Of a stretch of 64,000 nt of DNA, positions 1-11,376 are shown piece by piece. A model generated the notes under the pieces. That model did no database searches, was not told where the DNA came from, and was given only the letters and a program-made list of their open reading frames with translations. Numbering within the stretch: position 1 is the first letter of the stretch; every line of letters begins with the position of its first letter. The DNA is from Spinacia oleracea (Eukaryota > Streptophyta > Magnoliopsida > Caryophyllales > Amaranthaceae): assembly GCF_020520425.1 (NCBI RefSeq), contig NC_079487.1, positions 127,742,385-127,806,384 of the forward strand. Direction: 5' to 3'. A program made the position numbers and the translations under genes.

Positions 1-61
1 TTGTTTGAGGCTAGGCATACGTCGGTACGTTTTTGAGTGTTTGACATTAATTTTAAACATT

Positions 62-330
62 CACTACAAGAAATTGTATTATTAACGACGGGAAATCCCG
101 TCGCGAAAGGCCAATAATCGTTGATTAATGACGAGATTTCCTGTCGCGAACCCGTCATAAAAGGGGGCCGTCGTTAATATAAAATCCCGTTGTAAACCCA
201 TCGTAAAAGACATTTGCGACGGTTAATCCCGTCATTGTTTGGTTGTAAGTCCCGTCGCAAAAGACTTTTGCGACGGGATTTTTGACCCGTCGTAATTAGG
301 TTGTCGTTAAAGATACAAAATCCTGTAGTG
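62..330. mobile_element. CACTA-type miniature element, copy 1
   Basis: Begins CACTACAAGAAATTGTA and ends with the inverted TGTAGTG, the terminal signature of En/Spm (CACTA) elements. The inside is non-coding and made of complementary GACGGGAAATCCCGTCG-type blocks that would fold back on themselves. Flanking triplets ATT and TTT agree at two of three bases, as expected for a decayed 3-bp target duplication. Seven related copies or fragments lie elsewhere in the window. It has no transposase and must be moved in trans. Confidence 0.85.
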
Positions 331-1024
331 TTTCAACATAAATGTTTGATCATCAAGGTTAATAGCAGTATAATTCTATAATTATTAACATATTTCTATA
401 CTCCGTAATTATTAACCTATTTCTCCATTACCCTTTTATAAAAAATGAATTTTGAATTTTTGATGGATTACTCTCTTATGTATGCAATTTTTTTTTATGA
501 AAAAGTTATATGAACACGCTAATTTAAGTAACTTTACTCAAACACAAATTTGGTGTCCCTTACTCCCTAATATTTAACCAAACTGATCTTATACGAACTT
601 ATCTTTACTTATCTACTTAAAATGAGTAATATTAATTAAGGTAAAAATAACAAGACCTAAATATAAAGTAAAAACACATCTAGATACACTAGATACAATT
701 TTACACCTCCCATTTTTTTTTTTTAATATTCACACAACCTTATCCATTGCGCTTCCATGCCGGCCACCCCACCTCCTTCTAGCCTTGTAGGTGATGAGGT
801 GGGAAATCTTTGTAATTTTTTAAAGTTAAATCATAAACAACACTCCTATCTACTCGTATCTTGCAAATGGAACTCAACAACATCCCCTCTTTATACGGCT
901 TAACAAACTCTTCACTTCTTCCTTTCTCATCTTTATAACCCTTGTATTCTTGATGATTAGTCATTCATACATTTCCATTTTAAGAAAAACTTCATTCATT
1001 TAACTAGCTAGTAACCTAAGCTAG

Positions 1025-1061
<37 letters not shown>

Positions 1062-1490
1062 TATATATCATCAACGGTCTTGCATGCTTTTGCAAAGGTA
1101 TAGTCGGTGCAGCCAAGGATGACTTGCCGGCCGGCCGCCGTCCGTGCTAGGGTTAGTTTCCTTGATGACATTTCTTCATACATCAAATAATGAAAATTAT
1201 GAAGATCGAGAAAGTTGAGACTTTAGAGATCTACTAGTTGCCGGCAAGTTGTCTTTGGCTACATTACTTACCTTGTATCAACATGTTAGATCTATGATGA
1301 TTTCAATGGAGATCCAAGGTAAATCATCTCATTTTTTCATGTATATATATGAAATTAAGAAAATCGATCACAAACTCAAACATGTGCTCTAAATCTCCAA
1401 GTTCCTAATCAACATGACACTAAACAAATAAAAAAGGTATTATTCTTGATTATTATACCCTTAACTAGATATTAGTATGGTGGATACTCT
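331..1490. other. AT-rich intergenic stretch, no gene seen
   Basis: No convincing coding region. It holds a (TA)n microsatellite at about 1027-1058. A 61-codon minus-strand frame at 779-964 has no recognisable family feature and is probably chance. Confidence 0.6.
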
Positions 1491-1492
1491 AA

Positions 1493-2532
1493 TACTCCCT
1501 CCGTCTCATTTTAGTTGCTCAATTTTAACCCACAAAGATCTGACAATAATGAAGCTAGTAAAACGAGGTAGAGGTAGGATTCAATTTGGTAAAAGAAACG
1601 AACAATGTAAAAATGTTACGAAGAAAAGGTTGAATCGCCAACTTTATTTAATTTGTATGAAGGCATTATAATTGATGTATAAATAAACAATAAATAAATT
1701 CCATTTCAAACGAAACTATATTAAAATTTATTTAGGGAATTCAAGCAAAAAAGACAAGTACAATTGACAATTAAGAAATGAGAAGGGGGGGAAAAAAAAA
1801 TCTCTTTTCAATTGTTTTCTTTTCTTTCACTTGCTCGAGACGTTCAAGAGGTGCAGTTCTATTTTTGTTGGCGATAACAAAATTTTTATTCCCTACATTT
1901 ATTTGTTTCATTAGGTCCAATTTTCAAACTCTGCCACATTAGCTTTTCACCAACTTTTTCATTATTTGACTCATATAAAGCTCAGCCTATTTTTACACAT
2001 TATCCCAAAACTCACCTCAGACTCATATAACTCTTAAAATAATATTTTATGTATATATCTATTTTTGGTAAATTTTCTAAGTAATATTATAACTATGTTT
2101 TCTTATATACAATAATTTATAATTCGAGAAAAAAAAATGAAAAAAATAGAAAATGTTAATTACGAAATTGACATATATTACATAAAAATTAGAAACAATA
2201 ACACAACATATTAAATTCAAAAGATCTAGAACATAAATTTAAAGGCAAATTAAACAAAATAATACACAAATCATCAATAATTTAGTTGGGTGAAATAAGA
2301 TAAATTAAGTTTGATGATGTGGCATGATTTGATTGGAGGAAGAAAAAAGTGGAGTATTAAGTGAGTCTTGAGTGAGTCTTGGATTTTCGAACTCACTTTA
2401 AGACTCGGTGTAGTCTTTTACCACATTATCCCAAGATTTAATTAGACTTGAGACTCACCTAAAGATTTAGTCTTGTGCATTGGCAAGCGTGTCCGGTCAA
2501 AACAGGTCGAGTATTAAGGGACAGAGGGAGTA
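1493..2532. repeat. Stowaway-like termini bracketing AT-rich DNA
   Basis: The left edge reads ACTCCCTCCGTCTCATTTTAG and the right edge GGGACAGAGGGAGTATT, the usual Stowaway-type ends. The last 70 bases (2462-2532) match the 3' part of the elements at 12096-12350 and 30483-30744, but the left edge belongs to a different subfamily. Two element fragments, or one element broken by another, are both possible. The region 1905-2460 also contains partly complementary GACTCA/TGAGTC-rich stretches. Confidence 0.4.
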
Positions 2533-2559
2533 TTCAATTAGATACTATAGTATAGAGAC

Positions 2560-3615
2560 TAGACTTGATCGACCATCTTGAGCCCGATCCATATGTCAGG
2601 CTCGAAAAATAGTAGGTTTTGGCATGTTTCCAGGCCCGGCCTAAACCGGTTAAATTTTTTCTGGGGCGGGTTTTGGGCAACTTAAACAACAATTTTAGTT
2701 AGGAAGACTTTTCAATGGCTACAATAAAATAGTAGCCACTGTAATTATATCGAATCTAAACCGTTCGATAATAAAGATTGAATCTCATCCCTCTATTTGT
2801 TTGACCCCAATCTTTCAGAAAAAAATAAAGATTTTTTTTTTAAAAAAATAAACGGTTTGCATTACGAAAAAAACGGTTTCAGAAAATTCACTTGCATAAA
2901 AATTAGCACAATTTCATATTTATCTGATTGTTTACCCATCCAAACCCACAAGAATAATAATCAAATACGTAGTACATACTATCATTAGTTTTATGATTAG
3001 TTTTACGATTAAAAATACCATTTAAACTAAATGTTGAAATCAATTTTGGGATTTATACTGTGTTGGTTGTTTTCATTCTAATGGTGATTTTCTTCTTTAA
3101 ACAACCCAATTTTCAATAGTGTAAAATTTTGTAAAACAATACCTCGTATATGATAACTCTTTCAGAAAGAAGCCGTGCAAGTTAATACTTGTAAAACGAA
3201 AAAAGCATTGGTTGATGATAATCATGGAGTTTTAGAGAGGAGAAGAAACGAAATTAGTTTTTTTTCCTTCTAATTATTATTTTCTTCACTTTTTTTAAAT
3301 ATTAACATTTGTTTTTTAAAAAATAAATAAAAGTCAAGTCAATAGAAAATTAATGGTGTAGATTAATATATACTTCGTAGACGGTCAAAATTAAAAGCTT
3401 ATAATGGCCACCAAATTGATGTAGCCATTGTAAAATCATCCTTTTAGTTATAAAATTGACCCGACTCGAAAATGACATTAGCCCGTTATGTTTGGCCGGA
3501 ATTAGCGGGTTTTGAGCATAAAAAATCAGCCTGAAATTTAGTATAGCCCGATCTAACCCGATATAATGGGCTGAATTTATTGGACGTGGTTCGGCCCGCA
3601 TTTTCATCAAGTCTA
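2560..3615. mobile_element. Long-inverted-repeat DNA element (non-autonomous)
   Basis: Ends are TAGACTTGAT on the left and ATCAAGTCTA on the right, an exact inverted pair. The arms continue to match in inverted orientation further in: a left GGCTACAATAAAATAGTAGCCA region and a right TGGCCACC...GTAGCCATTG region, with GCCCG-rich segments just inside each end. No coding sequence is seen. Superfamily is open; long terminal repeats suit Mutator-like elements, but I cannot find a clear 9-bp duplication. Confidence 0.5.
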
Positions 3616-4414
3616 ATATAAACCACTAAACAACGTTGATGTTGCATGCAGCATGCATAATGCATTCTCAACTTAGCCATGATAAAATTGAACGACGGGT
3701 TTGATTATACGAAGAAATGCTAGATCGAGGAATACTCCAATTTTGGTTCAACAATGAACAATCTACGATGCTGACCCCCCAAAATTATCACAAAATTACA
3801 CACATTTAAATTCCAAATAATCAACCGCGCGTTAACTTGATTAGAGGACGGAGATCGAGTGACTTTCACAAGAAAAGTACAAACGATCAAGCTGAATACA
3901 GCGTTTTGTCTTAAGTAACGGATTAGCTACTGTAGACGTGAGTATGATTGTTGTTGGTGCATATATCGGATATTCGGATGTTATAGTAGTTAAAATTTAA
4001 TTGTGAGTTGCTATTTACTTCCGGTAAATAGATAAATATTTTATGTTTATGAAATACTACGTATACTACGTAGTACTATGTAACATAGATATCATTCTAC
4101 CTTTCTACTCTTTTAAAAGAGTTTGTAACTGCCGCTTGATTTTCAACACTCTACTAATTTATCTCCTTTCTCGCTGGTCATATCTGTCTTCTACTTTAAG
4201 GGATCTTTTGGGTTTGGTTTTGAAACTTACATAAAAACATTATGACTTCTGAGCATATATAGTTGTGTGGTTCCTCCATTCCTACTTTTACTTAAATGAT
4301 TTGAGTGAACACTAAGGGAAATTTAAGATCTGTAATCTTAGGGGGCAACCTGAATTCCGATTGCACCATATCCGGGACTAATTTGGTTTCTTAGACATAC
4401 TCCGTAGTTCCTTA
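3616..4414. other. Intergenic stretch, nothing recognised
   Basis: AT-rich sequence with no open frame of note and no repeat boundary I can define. Confidence 0.5.
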
Positions 4415-7400
4415 ATACTTGTTTCGGGGTTGAAACGATGGTAGGAGCGTCCTTGATATCTTGAGTTCTGGTCACGTACGGTGCCTGCAAGATGAACTCC
4501 GGGCCAAGGGGGGGTCCCCGAGGCGGAGCCTCCGACGCTCAAGTCAGTACAATTGATGTATAAAATGAGGTCTTTAGGGGAGAGAGAGAGTAGGGTGGCT
4601 TCTCTAGGGTTAGAGAATGACCCCTTTTACCTTGCCCTTTGAGGGGTATATATAGTGCCTTGTTGGGCCTTTTGAGGCCTTGTTGGTGGTATTGGGCTTG
4701 AGTGGGTTTTATTGGCTTTTGGGTTAAAATGGTGGGCCCATTTTAACACCCCAACAAATGCCCCCCAGACCCAATTCTATTTGAAAAATGGGTTGGGTTT
4801 TGATTTTGATCACCCTTCGGCTCGGTTTTTACCTTCGGCTCGGATTGTAACATCGATTTGAGTTGTAATCTCGGAGCGATTTTTAACCTCGCTCTTCAAA
4901 TCCGGAGATCTGTTTAAGAACGTGCTTCTAAAATCGGCTCGGATTGTAACATCGGTTCGAGTTGTAATCTCGAAGCGGTTTTGTACCTCGGCTCGGACTG
5001 TAACATCGATTCGGGTTGTAATCTCGGAGCGATTTTTAACCTCGCTCTTCAAATCCGGAGATCTGTTTAAGAACGTGCTTCTAAAATCGGCTCAGATTGT
5101 AACATCGGTTCGAGTTGTAATCTCGGAGCTACACAATTTTGATCTTCAATATTTTATGTATTTATGTTTGTCAAACATAAATTTATAATTCGTTTTGAAC
5201 ATGATGAACAATTTGAGGTATATGCTCTTACAAAATGACTTATTGTTTAGACAATATCTGTCAAATTAAGTCTCCAAGAATATTTTGCATTTACCAAATT
5301 AATCAAGTCAAGTAAATTATATGCTGACAAAATATAAAGTACAAAGCTTAAATAAATAGAAGACTTAGCTTTGAAGTCGGATAAATTTTTCTTTTGCCGA
5401 GGATGTAATTTGTAGATGCTAGTAACATTTTTCTCCTCAACTTGCGTGCATTTTGGATAAACACATATATCACCCACTTGCTGACTTACGTGTTTTTATA
5501 AGCCAAAAGAATTTCCAAATTCTTTGGTGCAAGGATTATTGTTGTTGACTACCTTCAGCGTAGAAAATTGTTCAGGTACGATCATGAATGAACTCGTAGG
5601 TAGCAGCAGTTTATTATGCTTTGCCGATGCTGGATTGTCAACATTATAAGTCAAGGCTGGGCTGTTGTGTTCGGCATTGAGCTCGGCTCAGGAGCTAAGA
5701 TGCTCGGTACTGTTCTTCGGCATCGAACTCGGCACTGAGCTTTGGTGCTCTGCCCTTGTTTGCTTTTGCTTACCCAATTTACCTTGGCACCGACTTGCTA
5801 ATCCAGTACGCTTCGGCACCGACTTGCTGTTGTTCTTGCTATGTTGAGCTATGGCTACGAGCTTCGGGAAGCTGCATGCTCGGCACCAAGCTTCGGGTCG
5901 ACTTCGGGGATACGGAACTCCATGCTTGGGAACCTCCATGCTCGGCACCAAGCTTCGGGGCTTTTCTTTTTGGCCAATAATTTGGAAATTTCTGCATATT
6001 TGATCTTTGACCTCCGAGCTTGGTGCTATGGTCAGCTTCGGCCTCAGAACTTGGCAGCAAGCTCGAATGTTTGAGCACCACCTGGTTAGTTGTAGGGCTC
6101 TACTTCAGCGTGACCTCATTATGAGCTTTCATTTAGCATTCGAGCTTCAACATTCTATTCGGATGATGAACAAGATTGAAGGTGACTTCAGATGGCTCAT
6201 CCTCTCCGAATTTTATTATCTTTGAGCTCGCAGGAGAGTATTGCATGTGGTATGGTCTCTTTATTTGACACCATGTTCGGTCCTTGGCTCGGGCATGAGT
6301 TACTCTGTTTCTCGGCACTGCTCGGGAGCTGCCATGCTCTTTGGAGATGAGCTCGGCACTGAGCCTTTAGTCAGAACCTTCTGCAAGAACCTTCGGGACT
6401 AGGGATCATCATCCTCTTTCGTTCGGGCATTGGGTCTCTTTGGTTTGGACCTTAGGTCGAACCTCGGGAGGTGGCTGTGTTCGGCCCTGAGCTCGAGAGG
6501 TTCGGCACTGCTTGGGGTTGCAAACAACTCCTATCAATGAGCCTCAACTGCTGAACTTCATTTAGGCATTTTAACGAACACCTCGTGGGTGTCAGTTAGA
6601 GTTGCAATAATGGAATTGCTTTCGTAAGATAGTAGTAGCTGCTTTGCTACGTTACTTGGCATATTATCAATGAGTGAACTTTCAGCAAGCAAAATGCATC
6701 TACCAGATAACAGGAATCAACGAGAATGTATCAATGTGTAAGGCTTGACTTTCTTGAAGAAGTTATGCCAATTGACGATCACTCGATAGACTCCCACTTC
6801 TTTTCCAGTATGCTCTGCTTCGGGGTGCCTTATCTCGGACCTCGGGGGCATGAGCTCAGACCTCGGAAGGCTTTGGCTCGGGCCACGAGAGATGAGTTTC
6901 CACTACCGAAACTTGGGTTTGCAGTAGGCTTTGCTTCGGGAGATCGTCCTTGGCTCCAAAGCTTCTGTTGTATGAGACTTGAATTATCAAAGCTCTTTAG
7001 TTGGCTTCGGGATGCTTGCCTCGGCAGACTGAACTTTGGTGCTAGCCTCGGCATTGATCTTCGGCACGGAGCCTCGACACTGAGCTTTGGTTATGGGCTT
7101 CGAGAGCTTCTCTTCGGCAATCAACCTCGGCAATCAACCTCGGTAAATGAGCTTCGGGGGAGCTTTTCCTTGCTGAACTCGCGGGTAGCAGCAGAATGTG
7201 GGTATGCTTTTGTTGCCTCGGAAGCGAAGCTATGCTCGGCATGTTGTTTGGACCTCGGGAAGCTCTTCGGGAGACTAATCTTCACCTTTTGCTAGTCTTT
7301 GAGGTATTTTGTCAAACACCTTGCGGGCGTTAACTGAAGTTGTAGGCATGAAGTTTCCTTTGCAGTAGCTTTCACGACCAAGTTGATCACTATGAATTCA

Positions 7401-8590
7401 ACTAAAAGGTCTGCTAAACAACAGTGTATCAATGACAAACAACATAGATATACTAGTTCTCTACCAAACCAAATTAGTTATGGTATAAGAAAGCATGATG
7501 ATTTCATAAAATATCACATTAATTTATAAAGAAACTTAGCTTAATTTGAGCTTGCAACTGGGCCATGGAAATGAGATTTGTAATTCACAGGTGTGAAGTG
7601 TTTCACTTCTCCGTGGTAGCTTCCATTTTGCCTCCGGCCAACTTCGGGAGGCTAGCTTCGACTACGCTCGTTTATGACCATCAACCTTAGCTTAGCTTTC
7701 GGCTTCGGCCTCTGAGCTTTATATCTCATATCCTCCTCTCGTATCTTCAGGAAGTAGTCTAATATACTACTATGAAAGTGCTCCGGCAAGAGTACAGGTA
7801 GGAGAGCGGTACTCGCTACCTCGCATTCATTTGACGGAGTATAGCTTTTCATTTCCCCATTTGCTGGAGTAAATTAAATTAGGCCATCAATTTCTTGATT
7901 TCCTTATTTCGTACTCGAGCTCCTTCATTAATGATGGTATCTCGAGGAAAAATTATGCCATCATCTTCTTGGATTTTGCCATTTGTTGCTTCTGACTAAG
8001 ATGTCAGTGTAAGTTTACCAACTTGGTTATCACCCACCTTGATGAGTGATGAGTCCAGGGCTGAGATGTCATCAAATATTTGTGACCGAATATTAACCAC
8101 TTTGTAATATTTGATATTTGTTGGCAAAATGGTAGTTCTTGACCGGCTATTTTGAATTTTTCGGTCACTTTTGTGCTTGAACAGGATAGCCATGGAAGAG
8201 TGGATCTTCATGGGTTATTGTACTCTCTCCCCACAGACGGCGCCAAATTGTTTCGGGGTTGAAACGATGGTAGGAGCGTCCTTGATATCTTGAGTTCTGG
8301 TCACGTACGGTGCCTGCAAGATGAACTCCGGGCCAAGGGGGGGTCCCCGAGGCGGAGCCTCCGACGCTCAAGTCAGTACAATTGATGTATAAAATGAGGT
8401 CTTTAGGGGAGAGAGAGAGTAGGGTGGCTTCTCTAGGGTTAGAGAATGACCCCTTTTACCTTGCCCTTTGAGGGGTATATATAGTGCCTTGTTGGGCCTT
8501 TTGAGGCCTTGTTGGTGGTATTGGGCTTGAGTGGATTTTATTGGCTTTTGGGTTAAAATGGTGGGCCCATTTTAACACCCCAACAATACT
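4415..8590 (-). mobile_element. Non-autonomous LTR element with target duplication
   Basis: Two direct 337-bp repeats (4420-4756 and 8249-8585) start TGTTTCGGGG and end ACCCCAACA; by eye they differ at about one position, so the insertion looks recent. ATACT flanks both sides as a 5-bp target duplication. Read on the minus strand, the sequence next to the 8249 repeat is TTGGCGCCGTCTGTGGGG, a primer-binding site of the kind used by plant Ty3/gypsy elements, and a purine-rich tract abuts the 4756 repeat, so the element points leftward. The 3.5-kb inside has no gag or pol frame; it is a passenger element of the LARD/TRIM type, whole in structure and non-coding. Confidence 0.9.
4800..5130. repeat. 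Tandem direct repeats inside the LTR element
   Basis: Two copies of a segment beginning CTCGGAGCGATTTTTAACC (near 4870 and 5023) follow each other about 150 bp apart. Within them shorter words (ATTGTAACATCG, GAGTTGTAATCTCG) recur. These are spacer repeats of the non-coding element, not genes. Confidence 0.7.
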
Positions 8591-9710
8591 TAACAATTTC
8601 ACCCATGCATATATAATTATTATACACATATTCTTTATATCGTTTTCTGATTTTGCAGTACTCATTTCCAACAAAACAACTTTTTTTCTAGCTTTCGCTT
8701 GTAACTCGATCTTTCTAAGCTTAATAACTCGTTTCTACAACGGGCTAGAAGAATAATAAGCTGTTTTAATGATAAATAAAATTCATTCAAAGTATGTGAT
8801 TGCTTAAATAGAAAGAAATACTTGAATATTTTGGTTTGAAATAACCTTTTCTAGAAACATATAAATTTATATTTTTCATTTAAACAAATTTAACACATTA
8901 GTGTGTGTAATGGCACAAAATTTAAGAAAGAGATTAGGTAAGGTAAATGAACAAATTGGTCGGAATAACTTTTGAAAATCAGAAATGATTAAGTTACGGT
9001 ATAAAAAATTATTCTGGTAGTATATCTTTGCTAATGACCTCCTAATATAAAATAGCGTGTCAGGCAGGTGTATACAAGTGTTAAATATTAGGTATTTCAC
9101 AGGAAACCGAAGAAATAAAAAATTTCAGACTTTCTCTAATAAAATAGATAAAATTTTCTCTTAAAGGAAGAAATACCTAAAAATTTCACCTTTAAACTTT
9201 TTCCTAAAAAAATTAACACGTCAAAGAGTTGACCTATGTCTCACTCCACGTAGGAACATCCAAAACCCCCAACTCCATTCATTTTTGACTGAAAATTATA
9301 AAATTAAATTACACATAGACGTCAAAGAGTTGACTTAAAAGAATAAGAAAATGTTTTAATATTAGAAACCCACTCCAAAATTAATTTCTGAAAGAAAAAG
9401 AAACTCAATTATTTCTATTTTATAAAACAAATTGAAATTATTTTGAGCTGGAAATTAAATTATCCAATATAAAACTAACCAAATATCCATATACAAAGCA
9501 GGTAGAAAGTCCTATGAAAAGTTTAGAGCATCATAATTGTTAGCTTTAGCAAGTATAAATTATAAAATAATGTAATCAATTAATTATCAAATACATTAAT
9601 ATTTGTCCTTATTAGAGAAGCAAAATACCAATCCCACTTATTTTCTAGCAAACCCATTAACCCAATCCTTCTTTGTCTCTTCATTCTTGGATTATTTCTA
9701 TTCTTTGAAG
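8591..9710. other. Upstream intergenic region of the CASP gene
   Basis: AT-rich, no gene seen. A short word GTCAAAGAGTTGAC occurs twice (near 9220 and 9320); it holds TTGAC cores of the W-box type, but no function can be claimed from this alone. Confidence 0.4.
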
Positions 9711-9718
9711 TATATATA
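9711..9718 (+). promoter_or_regulatory. Likely TATA box of the CASP gene
   Basis: TATATATA lies 134 bases before the ATG at 9852, which leaves room for a normal plant leader of roughly 100 bases. No other TATA-like word is as well placed. Confidence 0.5.
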
Positions 9719-9851
9719 CCATTTGCAACTCATTTACCATCATCAAGCATCCATTCTTCTACAACTTTCGAGTAATTAAAAAGCCTAAGAAGTTCCACAT
9801 ACTAACAAATTACGCGTAAAAGCAATCAAATCATCTTCAGAAAGAAGCAAA

Positions 9852-11052
9852 ATGTCAAAGGGAGGACTTGAAGCCGGTGTGGCCTCTAAGGGTGCTGGTG
9901 CTGGTGCTGGTGCTGGTGCTGGTGCAAGCCGACCACTTTCCATCCTTGACTTCATCTTTAGGGTTGTTGCTGGCCTTGCTACTCTAGCAAGCGCGATTTC
10001 CATGGGAACAACTAATGAGACTCTCCCTTTTTTTACACAATTTATTCGGTTTAGAGCTGAATATGATGATCTCCCAACATTCACGTAAGTACTACCTCCA
10101 TTTCATAATGATCTGTACACTTTCCGTTGTAGTCTGCTTTATAATTTCTTTAAATTGTGTTATAAACTACTTACTCACATAAAAATTCACTCTCTTACCC
10201 CTCTTATTCTAATATCTAATAAGGATGATAAAGGTCGCAAGTTGCGACAACATTTAGTTGTCGCAATCTTACGTGTTGGAATCTAATTGGTACATATAGG
10301 CGCCACATAGGTTTGCGTCATCACAATTTTTTACTATAAATGCAATATTTTTACTATGAAATATGTAAATAAGGTAATCGATATAAGAAGGAAACAAATT
10401 AAAGTATTAAGATTTTCCTACATTTTTTTGAAATATACTCCGTATATAATAGGTTATATAAGTCAAATATTTTAGTTTCCAATTTAAATCACGACACAAA
10501 AACATGACATGTCATCATTGTGACACGGCTTAAAGGTCGCATGTTGCGACCTTTATCATTTTCAATCTAATAAATGTTTTCCTTTTACTTGTATGAAGGT
10601 TTTTCGTGGTGGCAAACGCGATAATAACAGGTTACTTGGTGCTTTCTCTTACACTCTCAATCTTCCATGTCATTCGAAGTGGAGCTAAAGGAACCAGGAT
10701 TTTGTTGGTCATTCTTGACACGGTAATATTACACAAACTCCATCGCCTTCCTTATTCATATATAACTCGAGTAGAGTAACTGTTTTTTTCGAGTTTTATG
10801 CATCTTTTAATCAGTAATTTTCATGGTATGCAGGCTGCATTGGGTCTATTAACATCAGCAGCATCAGCAGCAACAGCAATTGTATACTTAGCACACAAAG
10901 GCAATACCTCAGCCAACTGGTTCGCAATCTGCCAGCAGTTTAACAGCTTCTGTGAGCGTATTTCTGGTTCATTGATCGGCTCCTTTGTTGCAATCGTTAT
11001 GTTCGTACTACTTATATTCTTGTCATCGTTTGCTATCTCCCGCCATCACTGA
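9852..11052 (+). CDS. CASP: Casparian strip membrane protein (CASP), three exons
   Basis: Four-membrane-span scaffold protein that marks the Casparian strip domain of the endodermal plasma membrane and recruits lignin-polymerising enzymes (known of the family). Exons 9852-10084, 10599-10722 and 10834-11052 join to 191 residues, the usual length. The first junction splits the ACG codon, giving DLPTFTFFVVANA, a family hallmark; the second is phase 0 after ILDT. Other hallmarks are [34 protein letters not shown] and the extracellular-loop cysteines. Membrane spans fall near residues 31-51, 79-100, 119-142 and 164-188. The cytosolic N-terminus has a run of Gly-Ala pairs encoded by a GGTGCT hexamer repeat. 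Intron 1 carries a Mutator-like miniature element. Start chosen as the first in-frame ATG giving the full N-terminus. It faces the PnsL2 gene tail to tail. Confidence 0.92.
9890..9926 (+). repeat. GGTGCT hexamer repeat coding Gly-Ala
   Basis: About six GGTGCT units in frame encode alternating Gly-Ala in the CASP N-terminal tail. Coding microsatellites of this kind commonly vary in length between individuals; the tail is not in the membrane domain. Confidence 0.85.
10223..10564. mobile_element. Mutator-like miniature element in CASP intron 1
   Basis: ATCTAATAA flanks both sides (10214-10222 and 10565-10573), a perfect 9-bp duplication typical of Mutator-like elements. The ends share ATGATAAAGGTCGCAA in inverted orientation. 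Near the right end AAAGGTCGCA-TGT-TGCGACCTTT forms a perfect 10-bp hairpin stem. It fills two thirds of the 514-base intron and carries no coding sequence. Part of the same family lies in an intron at 40645-40820. Confidence 0.8.
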
Positions 11053-11376
11053 TAGCTGTTAGATCAACCTCAAGGACTTATGTATATTTTTCTTTTACTT
11101 GAATTTGCGTGTTTTTCTTTACCTTCTACTGGTTTTTATCTGAGACTGTAATGTAATTGTGAATGTATCTATCTTAGTGTGTACTTCATATTTGAACATG
11201 ATCATTAATCAAGTGAATTTTTAATCATCTTCTTGAATATCAAGCTAAAATAGAACATTAATCAGCGAAAAAAGTCGGGCTGAGTAATGTTCAATATTAC
11301 AACAAGAATTATATTTACTGAACTTGTGCTGCAGATCGATATAATGGCAGAGCTTAAACAGAGTCCCCTGTTTTTA
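11053..11376. other. Shared 3' region between convergent genes
   Basis: Only 324 bases separate the CASP stop codon from the PnsL2 stop codon on the opposite strand, so the 3' untranslated regions of both genes must end, and may overlap, here. Confidence 0.6.

Noticed and set aside
6726-7295. 189-codon open frame on the + strand
   Set aside because: It lies in the repetitive GCTTCGGG-rich filler of a non-autonomous LTR element, other frames are also open there, and no protein family feature is seen.
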